Of a stretch of 47,869 nucleotides of DNA, positions 38,684 through 46,385 are shown in pieces. Source of the stretch: a virus; the IMG/VR virus record IMGVR_UViG_3300045996_002476, positions 1-47,869 of that record; one strand, written 5' to 3'. Under the pieces are notes generated by a model that did not search any database, was not told the origin of the DNA, and saw only the letters and a list, made by a program, of their open reading frames with translations. A program made the translations under genes and the position numbers. Position 1 is the first letter of the stretch, and the number at the start of each line of letters is the position of its first letter.

Positions 38684-38975
38684 CGGCGAGCTCCTTGTTG
38701 ACTTCGTCGAGCGCCTGGCGGAGCGCCGGGCCGAACTCTGGGCCCTCGCCGCAGCCGTGGTGGTAGTCCTCCGCCTTGCCGGTGTTCGGCGGCCCGGTCC
38801 AGAAATGCAGCTCGCAGTGCCAGACCGACTCGCCGGCCGGGTTGTACGAGTCGAGGTTGAGATACACCTCCGAGCAGGCGCCGAAACGGCCGATCAGCCG
38901 CAGCAGCTCCGCCATCTCGTCCTGGCCGCCGGTCGGCACCATCGGCGACTCGCCGGGCTTCAGCTCGAGCGCCAT
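38673..38975 (-). CDS. Hypothetical protein, 100 aa
   Basis: TAATG junction with the gene before it. The domain MAELLRLIGRFGACSEVYLN to VWHCELHFWTG followed by a His/Gly loop and a helix (FGPALRQALDEVNKEL) looks like a small alpha/beta fold similar to hypothetical phage proteins with a 'W-x-C-x-L' strand. Not assignable. Confidence 0.7.
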   Translation of the reverse strand: MALELKPGESPMVPTGGQDEMAELLRLIGRFGACSEVYLNLDSYNPAGESVWHCELHFWTGPPNTGKAEDYHHGCGEGPEFGPALRQALDEVNKELADAA

Positions 38976-39199
38976 TAGGTCAGCACCGCCCGGAACTCAG
39001 GATTGTCGCCGGTGAGCAACGCGAGGACGATCTCCGCGCCCTCGGTGTCGTAGTCATCGGTCGGCGGGGCATGCCCTTCGAGGATGCGGCGGTACAGCTC
39101 GAGCTCGGTCGTCGCTTCGCTCGCGGCCTGCTGGGCGAGCCGCATCGCGGCGATCGCGGCCAGTGCGTTGACGCCTGCGGGGGCTTGTTCTCGTGGCAT
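38975..39199 (-). CDS. Hypothetical protein, 74 aa
   Basis: ATG with GAAGGGA 7 bases upstream. Entirely helical by composition (ALAAIAAMRLAQQAASEATT, ELELYRRILEG) with an acidic loop. First gene of a three-gene minus-strand unit divergent from the endolysin. Confidence 0.65.
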   Translation of the reverse strand: MPREQAPAGVNALAAIAAMRLAQQAASEATTELELYRRILEGHAPPTDDYDTEGAEIVLALLTGDNPEFRAVLT

Positions 39200-39242
39200 T
39201 GGTGGTCCCTTCGGTCCATTTACAGGTGATTCCATCCGGGCA

Positions 39243-39261
39243 GGGAGGGAAGCTCCCTCCC
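39243..39261. repeat. GGGAGGGA/TCCCTCCC palindrome in the endolysin upstream region
   Basis: Perfect 8-bp inverted repeat with a three-base loop, in the 163-base divergent gap before the endolysin. Possible operator or leader hairpin; one of the dispersed GGGAG/CTCCC family. Confidence 0.75.
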
Positions 39262-39362
39262 TCACAGCTCGCCCGTCGCGCCTAACCCGCCAGAGAGCCT
39301 CGCAAACGTAGGACTCCAAGGCCACCAGGTGCGGCGGGCGTTGCGCGTTCACGGAGGCCAGC

Positions 39363-40778
39363 TTGAGAGCACTCACGATCGCGCTCGCCACCCTCCTGCT
39401 CACCGCCGGGCCCGCTGCGGCGTTCCCGAACGGGCAGGCGCCGCACTCCGCGCTCTCCCCGGTCGCCCAGGGCGGCTGCGTCAAGGCCCCGAGGGCGGCC
39501 GCCAGGGCGTGGAACAACATGCAGCTCCGCGCCGGCCGGATCCTCCCCGCCAACGGCTGCGACTCCGCCTACCGCACCCTCGCACGGCAGGTGTTCTGGC
39601 GCAACTTCTGGTGCGCCCGCGGCAAGTGCGGCAACGCCGCCGTCCCCGGGACGTCCAACCACGGCTCCGACCTGCTCGGGGCGATCGACACCAGCCCCAC
39701 CACGGTCGTCCCCACGATCAACGCGATCGGCGGCCGCTTCGGCTGGTGCAAACGCCCCCAGACCGTCAACGGCGTCAGCTGCTTCTCGGACGCCTCCCAC
39801 GAGCCGTGGCACGTCCGCTACACCCCCGCGATCTTCACCCGCAAACGCAACCCGTGCGTCGTCCGCGAAGGCGACCGCGACGCATGCGTGCGCGGGCTCA
39901 AACGGCGGCTGCGGGCACACGGGTGCAGCCGGGTCAACGCGACGTCGGAAACCTACGGGGCACGAGCTCGGGCGTGCCTGATCCGATTCCAAACGCGCAG
40001 CAGGCTCGCCGGCGACGGCGTCCCCGGCCCCGCCACGTGGAGACAGCTCTACCGCACGCCGCCGCCCGAGAAACCACCCGCTCCACAGCCCAGCGTGCCC
40101 GTCCCCGGGCCGATCCCCGAGCCGCCGCCGAAACCCGTCGCGTCCGCGCCCGCCAAGGGCGTCGACGTTTCCGTACACCAAGGTGACATCCAGTGGGATG
40201 ACGTCAGGCGCGCGGGCTACACCTTCGCGATCGCCAAGGCGTCTGAGGGGCAGGACTTTCGGGACCGCACCTTCACCCCCGCCCGCGTCTGGGCGGTCAA
40301 GCAGGCCGGGATGCGCTTCGGCGCCTACCACTTCCTCAGACCCCGGGCCGGGCGCTCCGGCGCGATCGAGGCGCAATGGTTCGTGCAACAGGCCCGCTCC
40401 GCCGGCGTCGACTGGCGCAAAGGGAAAGACCTCCGCCCGGTTGCCGACATCGAGTCGACCACGCTCAGCGGGCAGGGGACCTGCAACTACCTCAAGCAGT
40501 TTGTCGACGAGATCCGCAGGCTGACCGGCCGCCGCACGCTGATCTACACCTTCCCCGCGTTCGCGAACCAGCACCTCAGGTGCGGCTGGATCGACCGCAG
40601 CCACCGGCTCTGGATCGCCCACTTCGGTGTGACGCGACCTGTGATCCCGTCGCCCTGGACGGCGATCGGCTACTCGATCTGGCAGCACAGCTCCACCGGC
40701 CGCGTCTCCGGGATCGCCGGCGACGTCGACCTGAACATCACCACCACCGCGGCGCTCAGGGCGCTCGCCGCCCGATAG
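39363..40778 (+). CDS. Secreted three-domain endolysin (M15 peptidase, peptidoglycan-binding, GH25)
   Basis: Degrades host peptidoglycan for release. A TTG start is set by GGAGG five bases upstream and begins a signal peptide (RALTIALATLLLTAGPAAA). Residues about 45-155 are a VanY-type M15 domain with TSNHGSD and SHEPWHVRY zinc/catalytic motifs. Residues about 160-232 are a peptidoglycan-binding domain (GLKRRLRAHGCS ... DGVPGPATWRQLY). After a Pro-rich linker, GH25 lysozyme runs from about 264 (KGVDVSVHQGDI) with the catalytic PVADIES and a terminal GDVDLN. Peptide- and glycan-cutting activities in one chain plus Sec export mean a holin would be needed only for timing. Confidence 0.93.
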   Translation: MRALTIALATLLLTAGPAAAFPNGQAPHSALSPVAQGGCVKAPRAAARAWNNMQLRAGRILPANGCDSAYRTLARQVFWRNFWCARGKCGNAAVPGTSNHGSDLLGAIDTSPTTVVPTINAIGGRFGWCKRPQTVNGVSCFSDASHEPWHVRYTPAIFTRKRNPCVVREGDRDACVRGLKRRLRAHGCSRVNATSETYGARARACLIRFQTRSRLAGDGVPGPATWRQLYRTPPPEKPPAPQPSVPVPGPIPEPPPKPVASAPAKGVDVSVHQGDIQWDDVRRAGYTFAIAKASEGQDFRDRTFTPARVWAVKQAGMRFGAYHFLRPRAGRSGAIEAQWFVQQARSAGVDWRKGKDLRPVADIESTTLSGQGTCNYLKQFVDEIRRLTGRRTLIYTFPAFANQHLRCGWIDRSHRLWIAHFGVTRPVIPSPWTAIGYSIWQHSSTGRVSGIAGDVDLNITTTAALRALAAR

Positions 40779-40786
40779 GAGGGCAC

Positions 40787-40936
40787 ATGCAGATCGACCT
40801 GTACTTCCTCGTGATGACGCTCGTGGGGGTCTTCCTCGTCGTGTTCGGCGTCGAGGCCGGTGTCGACGAGATTTGGGGCGGCGGGCTCGCCACCCTCGGC
40901 GTCTCGGCGCCACGCGCGGCGCAGCGCCCGAGCTGA
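40787..40936 (+). CDS. Small membrane protein, 49 aa (possible lysis accessory)
   Basis: AGGAGG lies across the end of the endolysin gene and drives an ATG at 40787. One hydrophobic segment (YFLVMTLVGVFLVVFGVEAG) is followed by a short soluble tail. Co-transcribed with the endolysin and just before the terminator, so a holin or holin regulator is plausible. Confidence 0.65.
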   Translation: MQIDLYFLVMTLVGVFLVVFGVEAGVDEIWGGGLATLGVSAPRAAQRPS

Positions 40937-40967
40937 TCCGTCCGGCGCAGCGCTAAGGATTCACTGC

Positions 40968-41004
40968 TAGTCCCGCGTCGGAGGGCGAGCCCGACGCGGG
41001 GCTA
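40968..41004. terminator. Bidirectional terminator
   Basis: A 14-bp inverted repeat with one G-T pair (40968-40981 with 40991-41004) and a 9-base loop, placed where plus-strand late genes and a minus-strand unit converge. The right arm includes the stop codon of the minus-strand gene. A T-rich run (TTCGTTTGTT) follows on the plus strand. Confidence 0.8.
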
Positions 41005-41202
41005 CTTCGTTTGTTGGGTGACGATGACGGCCGCGGCCGCCGCACCCACGATGGCCTCGATGCCGAGGCGGGCGGCCATCTGCGCAGGGGTAGCGCGATC
41101 GACGTCGAGATCGCCGCTGGCGAGCGGCAAAGGTGGGTCCGACTCGACTCGTATCGCGACGTTGCCAGGGCCGTCGACAAGGGTGACGGTGACAGTGCTC
41201 AC
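41002..41202 (-). CDS. Hypothetical protein, 66 aa
   Basis: GTGA overlap with the winged-helix gene. The first half is strand-like (TVTVTLVDGPGNVAIRVESD), the second a hydrophobic helix (AIVGAAAAAVIVTQQ). Possibly membrane-associated. Last gene of the minus unit. Confidence 0.65.
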   Translation of the reverse strand: MSTVTVTLVDGPGNVAIRVESDPPLPLASGDLDVDRATPAQMAARLGIEAIVGAAAAAVIVTQQTK

Positions 41203-41480
41203 TTGGTCTCCAGCACGGCCAGCACGTCGAGCGCGTCCCGCCCGACCTGGGACAGCCGGTAGAAATGCTCCAGCGCCCCGCGCTTCGGCTCGGTCGTGTC
41301 GAGCACGATCATGTCGAGCTCGGCGAGCTGGCGGACGTGGTAGCTCATGTTCGTAAGCTGCTCTGCGAGTTGCTGTGCGAGCTCGTTGGGAGATCGTGAC
41401 TCGGTCGAGTCGCGGAGCAGCTTAAGAACCTGGCGGCGCAAAGGGTGCGAGAGCGCCTTGGCGATCGCGTCGTGGGTCAT
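41199..41480 (-). CDS. ArsR-like winged-helix transcriptional regulator
   Basis: 93 residues. The pattern AIAKALSHPLRRQVLKLLRD, then SPNELAQQLAEQLTNMSYHV, RQLAELDMI and RGALEHFYRLSQVG is the classic HP-LR ... H ... VSYHL ... wing order of ArsR/helix-turn-helix regulators common in actinobacteria. AGGAGGG lies just ahead of the ATG, which overlaps the RuvC-like stop (ATGA). It likely represses or activates phage or host genes; no metal-binding CxC is visible. Confidence 0.88.
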   Translation of the reverse strand: MTHDAIAKALSHPLRRQVLKLLRDSTESRSPNELAQQLAEQLTNMSYHVRQLAELDMIVLDTTEPKRGALEHFYRLSQVGRDALDVLAVLETK

Positions 41481-41971
41481 GGGTTCCCTCCTAGTTCGAG
41501 TAGACCTGCGGTGGCGATCCCGAACGCGTCCAGGATGTCGCCGGACGGGTGGTCCACACCCTCGGCGCGCGCCCAGGCGTGGATGACCTCTTTCGAGGCG
41601 TTGCCCTTCCCGATCGCCGCCTTCTTCCACGTCCGCGAGTCGATCGACCAGACCGACACGGGATGCTGGTAGAGCGCGGAGAGCGTGCCCCACAACGCGG
41701 CGATGATCACCCCGTAGGCGCCTGTCAGGGTCGGGTTCGGCCTTCCGGCCGGGACCTCGACGTAGACGCACATCGGCGGGCACTGCTTCGCGTGCGGGAT
41801 GATGAATGCCGGGAGCGCTTGCGCGATGTTCCACAGCTTCTCCGCCCGGCTCGTGCCGAGCTGGTGCAAGACGTCGAGCTGGAAGAACTCGCGGCGATCG
41901 CCATCCCGCTCGAGTGCGGCGAACGCGACGTGCTTCGATGACGGGTCGCAGCCCCACACCCAGCTAGCCAT
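41477..41971 (-). CDS. RuvC-like Holliday-junction resolvase
   Basis: 164 residues of RNase H fold: WGCDPSSKHVAFAALERDG with the first catalytic Asp, VYVEVPAG with the Glu, then YGVIIAALWGTL, KKAAIGKGNASKEVI and SGDILDAFGIATAGLL carrying the final acidic cluster. It would resolve recombination intermediates or trim branched DNA before packaging. It matches the ERF/exonuclease system elsewhere in the genome. Confidence 0.88.
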   Translation of the reverse strand: MASWVWGCDPSSKHVAFAALERDGDRREFFQLDVLHQLGTSRAEKLWNIAQALPAFIIPHAKQCPPMCVYVEVPAGRPNPTLTGAYGVIIAALWGTLSALYQHPVSVWSIDSRTWKKAAIGKGNASKEVIHAWARAEGVDHPSGDILDAFGIATAGLLELGGNP

Positions 41972-42158
41972 ACCGGGCGATGTGGCCGAAGGTCACGCCG
42001 CGGTGGCACTTCTGGATGCCGGCGCAATAGTTCGGCGTCGCGCAGCCCCCGCAGACCGAGATCAGCTGGCCGTTACGCAGCTTTTCGGTGCGGACCACCC
42101 ACCCCTGCGGGATCTGAATGTCGTTACGGATCGTCGGCTTCGAGCCATGCCCTTCCAC
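41964..42158 (-). CDS. Cys-rich small protein, 64 aa
   Basis: GAGGAGGG lies 6 bases before a GTG at 42156-42158, deciding the start; an ATG further upstream would run deep into the HNH gene. It contains CGGCATPNYCAGIQKC, a compact Cys cluster probably binding zinc. Overlaps RuvC by 8 bases. Confidence 0.7.
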   Translation of the reverse strand: MEGHGSKPTIRNDIQIPQGWVVRTEKLRNGQLISVCGGCATPNYCAGIQKCHRGVTFGHIARYG

Positions 42159-42489
42159 TGATCGCCCTCCTCGCTTGCCCCACACCCAGCCGCAATTCGG
42201 CGGCGGCGCGTTCATGTTCTTTCAGAACCGGGTAGATGTCGATCTCGAACCGGTGCTGCGCCCCATGGCACCCCGCCGGGTATGGACCGCACAAGAGCAC
42301 CACCAGATCAGGATCGACCCAGCGGACGGCGCCGCGGCGCTCGTCGTACTGGCGCCCGATCGTGTGCGCCAGCTCGAGCGGACGGTCGCTGCGGCCGCAA
42401 AACCGGCACCCAAGGGGTTCCTCACGGCTACGCTTAGCGTTAGCAGCTCGCCAATCCCGTCGGGCCATCGTGCAACCATGCACTGCCAC
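42124..42489 (-). CDS. HNH-type endonuclease, 121 aa
   Basis: CRFCGRSDRPLELAHTIGRQ then VDPDLVVLLCGPYPAGCHGA and QHRFEIDIYPVL: a CxxC knuckle, an AH motif, and a second Cys pair with His match the HNH core. Start at 42489 or, equally likely, the ATG at 42468 (MARRDWRAAN). Second HNH gene of the genome. First of the minus unit that includes RuvC, so a recombination or defence role fits as well as homing. Confidence 0.78.
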   Translation of the reverse strand: MAVHGCTMARRDWRAANAKRSREEPLGCRFCGRSDRPLELAHTIGRQYDERRGAVRWVDPDLVVLLCGPYPAGCHGAQHRFEIDIYPVLKEHERAAAELRLGVGQARRAISGRAWLEADDP

Positions 42490-42521
42490 AACGACGGAAC
42501 CTGTGCGTTCCGGAGGGAGCC

Positions 42522-42755
42522 ATGAGCACCAGCACCATCCCCACCAGCAGAACCGACGAGCGACTCACGGTGGATGAGCGCTACCTCGAGAAGATGGCCG
42601 CGGAGGCGTACGAACAGGTCGCCTACGAGCGCTACAAGGACGAGGGCAGCGCCGACGCGTGGCTCGCGCACCAGGCGGCGGTACAGGTCCGCGGGACGGC
42701 GCACGCGCGCTATCTCGACGCCCTGATCGCCGAACAGGCCGCCCTGCAGCCCTAG
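42522..42755 (+). CDS. Hypothetical protein, 77 aa
   Basis: GGAGGGAG lies just before the ATG. Mostly helical with a repeated 'Y-E-x-x-A-Y-E-R-Y' segment (KMAAEAYEQVAYERYKDEGS). Isolated plus-strand gene between two minus-strand units, divergent from the HNH gene across 32 bases and overlapping the next gene's stop by four. Confidence 0.7.
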   Translation: MSTSTIPTSRTDERLTVDERYLEKMAAEAYEQVAYERYKDEGSADAWLAHQAAVQVRGTAHARYLDALIAEQAALQP

Positions 42756-43132
42756 CTGTAGGGCCAGGTGATCAGACCGAACGGCGCCAGGTACGGCGTC
42801 AACGGCAACAGCGCCCGCGCGTGCTGCGGGGGGCGCTGGCGCACGGCCGGGGGGCTGGCCGCGATCGCCTGGGCGCAGCGCTCGATGAGCTCGGGCGGCG
42901 CGGTCCTCGGCGTCAGGTACGGCCCGACGTCGAGCTGGTAGGAGATCTCGAGGGCGCGTCTGCCGGCGTCGAAACGGTCCGGGCCCTTGAGCGTGCCGAT
43001 CAGCGCGAAGCCGATCAGGTCAAGCAAACGCTCGTCGCAGCAGCCGGGGTCGCTGGCCGCTTCGACGAGCCCGATGTCCCCCGATTTGAGCGTCCGCAGG
43101 ACATTCCGACGGTGCAGCTTGGCCTCTGGCAC
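42752..43132 (-). CDS. Hypothetical protein, 126 aa
   Basis: GTG start with a GGGGGG stretch upstream. The middle (SDPGCCDERLLDLIGFALIG then PDRFDAGRRALEIS) is helical, and the C-terminal 40 residues are Pro-rich. Family not recognised; last gene of the minus-strand recombination unit, downstream of a strong hairpin. Confidence 0.65.
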   Translation of the reverse strand: MPEAKLHRRNVLRTLKSGDIGLVEAASDPGCCDERLLDLIGFALIGTLKGPDRFDAGRRALEISYQLDVGPYLTPRTAPPELIERCAQAIAASPPAVRQRPPQHARALLPLTPYLAPFGLITWPYS

Positions 43133-43150
43133 AACAAACCCCCCGGATTA

Positions 43151-43176
43151 GGTGAGGGAGGGGATTCTCCCTCACC
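43151..43176. repeat. GGTGAGGGAG/CTCCCTCACC palindrome
   Basis: Perfect 10-bp inverted repeat with a 6-base loop covering the end of the 127-residue gene and the gap before the next. On the minus strand it could act as an intra-operon attenuator. Also a member of the dispersed palindrome family. Confidence 0.8.
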
Positions 43177-43555
43177 GATTCTGCTGGCCGGCCCCGGCGC
43201 CGGTCCCGCCTACCTCGCGCTCGAATCTCTTGAGCACACTCTGACACGCGGTCAGCCGCTTGCCCAACAAGTCGGCCTGGGTTTCCAGCGCTTTGCGTTC
43301 AGCGTGCGCCTCCACCCACTCTGAATACTCGTCGGACTTCTCGATCTGCAGTTCGACCCACGCCTTGCGGCGCTCCGCGTTCGCCTGCCAGTCCTCCGGG
43401 ACCTGGTCTGCGAGCGCCATCCGCTGCATCTTCAGGAACTCGCCGTGCTTGATGTCGAGCCGGATCGCGTTCACGATCAGATGCTCGATCTGCATCATCG
43501 AGTCCTCGATCTCGCCGCACCGCTGTACGACAGCGCCGGGGCTGCTTGCGTCCAT
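43172..43555 (-). CDS. Coiled-coil hypothetical protein, 127 aa
   Basis: ATG immediately after the previous stop. Long helices throughout (EIDSMMQIEHLIV-like core; AERRKAWVELQIEKSDEYSE; ALETQADLLGKRLTACQSVL) end in a Gly/Ala/Gln tail. Probably an oligomeric helical protein; function unknown. Within the exonuclease/ERF operon. Confidence 0.7.
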   Translation of the reverse strand: MDASSPGAVVQRCGEIEDSMMQIEHLIVNAIRLDIKHGEFLKMQRMALADQVPEDWQANAERRKAWVELQIEKSDEYSEWVEAHAERKALETQADLLGKRLTACQSVLKRFEREVGGTGAGAGQQNR

Positions 43556-44002
43556 TCAGGATTCCCCCCTCGGGATCCTCGCGAGCTTAGAGTCGATGTA
43601 CGCGACCGGCTCCACAAGGTCGTTATCGGCAGCAAACTTGCGAAGCTCAAGCAGCCGGTCGACGAACCCCGACTGCAGCGTCTCCCGCAGGTCTTTGTGG
43701 CGGTCGAGCTCGTCCTCGGCGGCCGCCAGGGCGACCGTGTCGTCGACGTCGGCGCACGCGTCGATCGACGCGGCCTCCTGCGCGAGCAGCTCGCGCGCCA
43801 GGCCGGTAGCGAAGCGCTGCAGGTCCCGCCACATCGTGCGGAACCGCTCCGCCGCCCAGCGGCGCCTGAGCGCCCCGCAGGTGCACTCCTGGCCGTAGGG
43901 CAGCACCGCCGGGCAGGTCGGGCGGTGCGAGGTGCTCATGTACGGGGCGGTGACCTCGGCGACCTCGAGGCGCTCCCGGTCGGCGGTGATCTGGCCGCTC
44001 AT
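43556..44002 (-). CDS. Hypothetical protein, 148 aa
   Basis: ATGA overlap with the exonuclease stop. N-terminal HRPTCPAVLPYGQECTCGAL has three Cys that may bind metal. The rest is helical with an acidic patch (ACADVDDTVALAAAEDELDR). By position it may assist the exonuclease. Confidence 0.7.
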   Translation of the reverse strand: MSGQITADRERLEVAEVTAPYMSTSHRPTCPAVLPYGQECTCGALRRRWAAERFRTMWRDLQRFATGLARELLAQEAASIDACADVDDTVALAAAEDELDRHKDLRETLQSGFVDRLLELRKFAADNDLVEPVAYIDSKLARIPRGES

Positions 44003-44922
44003 CGCTTCCTGCGCTTCCCGGACTTGTTGCGCCGCTTCGCGATCTCGTCAAGGAACGGCTCGTGCTCCCACCACAGCCGCACCGCGGCAAGCCAGCGGGC
44101 GTCGGGGCACAGGTGCGTCTCGCGCAGGTAGATCCCCGAGTTGTGCAACACCACCGTGCTCGAGCGCACCGCCCGCGGCGCGTCCTTCTGCCACTGGCGC
44201 AGCTCGTTGTACGCCAGCTTGTAGCCGCAGCCCTGCAGGTGGAACTTGTCGTACACCTGGGGGCCCTTCGAACGGGCCGACGTCTTGTAGTCGACGACCT
44301 CGACGCCGGGGGCGTCCGCTTCGTCATCCCAGCACTCGACGCCGGTGTCTATCCGGCCCGCGTAACGATGCTCACGGGACCCCACGATGATCTCGTTGAA
44401 CAGCACTTCGGGGTCCATGTCGACGAACCACTTGGAGAACGCCTGGATGTAGCCGCGCAGCTCCGGGTCGAAGTCCGAGAGACGTGGCGGTGCGCCTGTC
44501 GCGCCCATCGTCTCCAGCGCATGATGGATCGCCGTACCTTCGTCACCGCGCTCCTCCTTGACGTGGTTCACGGTCAGCTTGCCGGCGGTCAACAGCTTCT
44601 CCAGCGTCTCGTCGGCGCCGGAACGGATCGCGTCGGGGTCGAGCGACTGCAGCATCCCGTAGGACAGCTGCCCGGTCGCCATCAGGTCGATCAGGCCGGC
44701 CATCCCGACGCGCATCCCCCACCACGGGCCTGCCTCGAACGGGTCCTGCAGCTTGATGATCTGCGTCACCGACGGGACGAACTGGCCGTCGATCGTGTAG
44801 CGGTGCTTCTCCTCCTCGAACGTCAGAGTCGGGGGCCGCTTCTTCTTCTGCTTCAGGCCCTCCTCGAGGGCGGCGTTCACGGCCGCGGCCTCAGGGCCGA
44901 AGATCTGTTGCGCGTCTCCCAC
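43999..44922 (-). CDS. Cas4/RecB-like PD-(D/E)XK exonuclease
   Basis: 307 residues from a GTG with GAAAGG 7 bases upstream. YAGRIDTGVE carries the catalytic Asp, and VEVVDYKTSARSK the E/D-x-K pair with a following Gln/Tyr helix (YDKFHLQGCGYKLAYNELRQ), the recB-nuclease pattern. HRYTIDGQFVPSVTQIIKLQ at the front is the 'H-x-Y ... PSVT' start seen in this phage exonuclease family. It would resect dsDNA ends for the ERF annealing protein encoded three genes upstream, giving a Red-like recombination pair. No Fe-S Cys cluster is evident. Confidence 0.88.
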   Translation of the reverse strand: MGDAQQIFGPEAAAVNAALEEGLKQKKKRPPTLTFEEEKHRYTIDGQFVPSVTQIIKLQDPFEAGPWWGMRVGMAGLIDLMATGQLSYGMLQSLDPDAIRSGADETLEKLLTAGKLTVNHVKEERGDEGTAIHHALETMGATGAPPRLSDFDPELRGYIQAFSKWFVDMDPEVLFNEIIVGSREHRYAGRIDTGVECWDDEADAPGVEVVDYKTSARSKGPQVYDKFHLQGCGYKLAYNELRQWQKDAPRAVRSSTVVLHNSGIYLRETHLCPDARWLAAVRLWWEHEPFLDEIAKRRNKSGKRRKR

Positions 44923-44988
44923 GAGCGAGCCTTTCTATCCGTGCGGGCGAATACAACTGGGGGGCGTCAATCGGCCAGAGCCAGAGCC

Positions 44989-45031
44989 GACCCGCCGCGA
45001 CCGCCTTAGGGGGCAAGGATCGCGGCGGGTC
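44989..45031 (-). terminator. Terminator-like hairpin between ERF unit and exonuclease
   Basis: Perfect 12-bp stem (GACCCGCCGCGA with TCGCGGCGGGTC) with a 19-base loop that itself pairs CCTT/AAGG. It follows the 95-residue gene by 16 bases, so it probably ends or attenuates the ERF transcript before the exonuclease gene. Confidence 0.7.
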
Positions 45032-45047
45032 GAGCTGCTTCAGAGCC

Positions 45048-45335
45048 TCACTCAGTGGGCTCGGCGTCCCCCTCGGCCACGGGGGTAGACGGCTCGTCGA
45101 GGTTGGTGACGACCTCGCACTTGGCGCGCACGAACAGGATCACACCCTCGCCGGTGAGAGTGCCCTGCGCGACCGGATCTGGCTGCCCAGGGTTGTAGGC
45201 GCGGAACTGCCAGCGCGACGCGCCGGTCGAATCACGGGTCAGCTGCACCCACGAATCATCGTCGTAGGTGAGCAGCGCGTGATCGGCGGCGTTGATGCGC
45301 TCGGCCTTCTCGAGCGCGTACGTCGGGGGTGTCAC
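45048..45335 (-). CDS. Hypothetical protein, 95 aa
   Basis: GTGA overlap. Strand-rich centre: ALLTYDDDSWVQLTRDSTGA, RWQFRAYNPGQPD, VAQGTLTGEGVILFVRAKCE, a small beta-sandwich look, then an acidic tail. Function unknown; in the ERF unit. Confidence 0.7.
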   Translation of the reverse strand: MTPPTYALEKAERINAADHALLTYDDDSWVQLTRDSTGASRWQFRAYNPGQPDPVAQGTLTGEGVILFVRAKCEVVTNLDEPSTPVAEGDAEPTE

Positions 45336-45586
45336 TTGTTGACCTCCTTGAGGGCTTGCAGCAACAGCGCTGTAGCGTCCCAGGAGGGCAGGTCAGACCC
45401 GCCGGCGTCCATCTCGATGTGCGCGACGGCACGGGACTCGGGGCCGACCAGCTCGCCGACAATGACCAGGCGTGTCAGCACCCGCTCAGAGTCCGGGCGC
45501 AGCCCGGATTCCGAGGCGCCCACGACTAGCACCGCTTCGATCTCTCGCAGGAGTGCCTCGCGGGCTTCTGGCGGCACCAACGCCAC
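45332..45586 (-). CDS. Hypothetical protein, 84 aa
   Basis: GTG three bases after the ERF stop; ribosome site weak. Helical start (PPEAREALLREIEAVLVV), then strand-like LVIVGELVGPESRAVAHIE. Possibly an accessory of the recombination module. Confidence 0.65.
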   Translation of the reverse strand: MALVPPEAREALLREIEAVLVVGASESGLRPDSERVLTRLVIVGELVGPESRAVAHIEMDAGGSDLPSWDATALLLQALKEVNK

Positions 45587-45589
45587 TGG

Positions 45590-46351
45590 CTAGCCCGCGT
45601 CGGTCGACAGCTGCGTCGCGTCGGGGGTCCCGGCGAGCTCCGCCTCGAGCCACTTGGCGAACGCGTCGCCCTGCTCCTTGGTCAGGTCCTCGACCTTCTC
45701 CACCCCGTGCGTCTGCAACGAGGCGAAGATCCGCTTCTGGTCGATGTGCCCGGCGTCGACGGCCGCCTTGGCGGTCTCGCGCAGAACCTTGACCTTCTGC
45801 GGCGACAGCTTGTCGTTCGTCTGCTGCCGCTGCCGGCCACCCTTGGGGCGGGAGGCGCCGCCGCCGGTGCCCTTCTGCTCGTGCTCCGCGCTCGAGGTGG
45901 AGTCGGCGTCGTCGACCTTGTCGGTCGGCACCCGAAAGAACTTCTGGTAGGCGTACTTCGACGCCATCGTGAGCGCCTTCGGGGACGCCTTGTCGGCCGA
46001 GTCGATCCCCTCCGCGGGGAAGTAGCCGACGCGCTCCTCGCCCTTGTCGTCACGGACGGTCAGCTTGCAGATGATCAGCGCCGCGTTCCCCTCCTTGACA
46101 TAGGAGTCGGGGAAATCCGGGGCGAGCCCGAAGTTGGTCGACAGGCCGGCTCGGTCGAGCAGCGGGCCGAGCACCGCGAAGATGCCGTGCTCCTGCATCA
46201 CGTCGTACTTGGTGCGGCCGAACTCGACGGTGCCGGTCTTGTCGACGGCGGACACGTTCGCCTGCACCCAGCGGATGCGCTCGTCGATCGTCGCGGCCGC
46301 CTTGGGCGGCTCCGCCCCGTTTTTCGCCTCGGTGGGCTTGGCCTGAGTCAT
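45590..46351 (-). CDS. erf: ERF-family single-strand annealing recombinase
   Basis: 253 residues. The ERF domain spans about residues 20-150: RIRWVQANVSAVDKTGTVEF, YDVMQEHGIFAVLGPLLDRA, LIICKLTVRDDKGEERVGYF and SPKALTMASKYAYQKFFRVP, the usual signature ending in a Lys-rich helix. The C-terminus is a Gly/Arg/Gln linker and a helical cap (KVLRETAKAAVDAGHIDQKR). It anneals complementary ssDNA and partners with the exonuclease and SSB. The start has AGAAGGGA 10 bases upstream in a small CAG/CTG hairpin. Confidence 0.92.
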   Translation of the reverse strand: MTQAKPTEAKNGAEPPKAAATIDERIRWVQANVSAVDKTGTVEFGRTKYDVMQEHGIFAVLGPLLDRAGLSTNFGLAPDFPDSYVKEGNAALIICKLTVRDDKGEERVGYFPAEGIDSADKASPKALTMASKYAYQKFFRVPTDKVDDADSTSSAEHEQKGTGGGASRPKGGRQRQQTNDKLSPQKVKVLRETAKAAVDAGHIDQKRIFASLQTHGVEKVEDLTKEQGDAFAKWLEAELAGTPDATQLSTDAG

Positions 46352-46385
46352 GAGGCATCAGTCCCTTCTCTGGTTGGTGGTGGGC

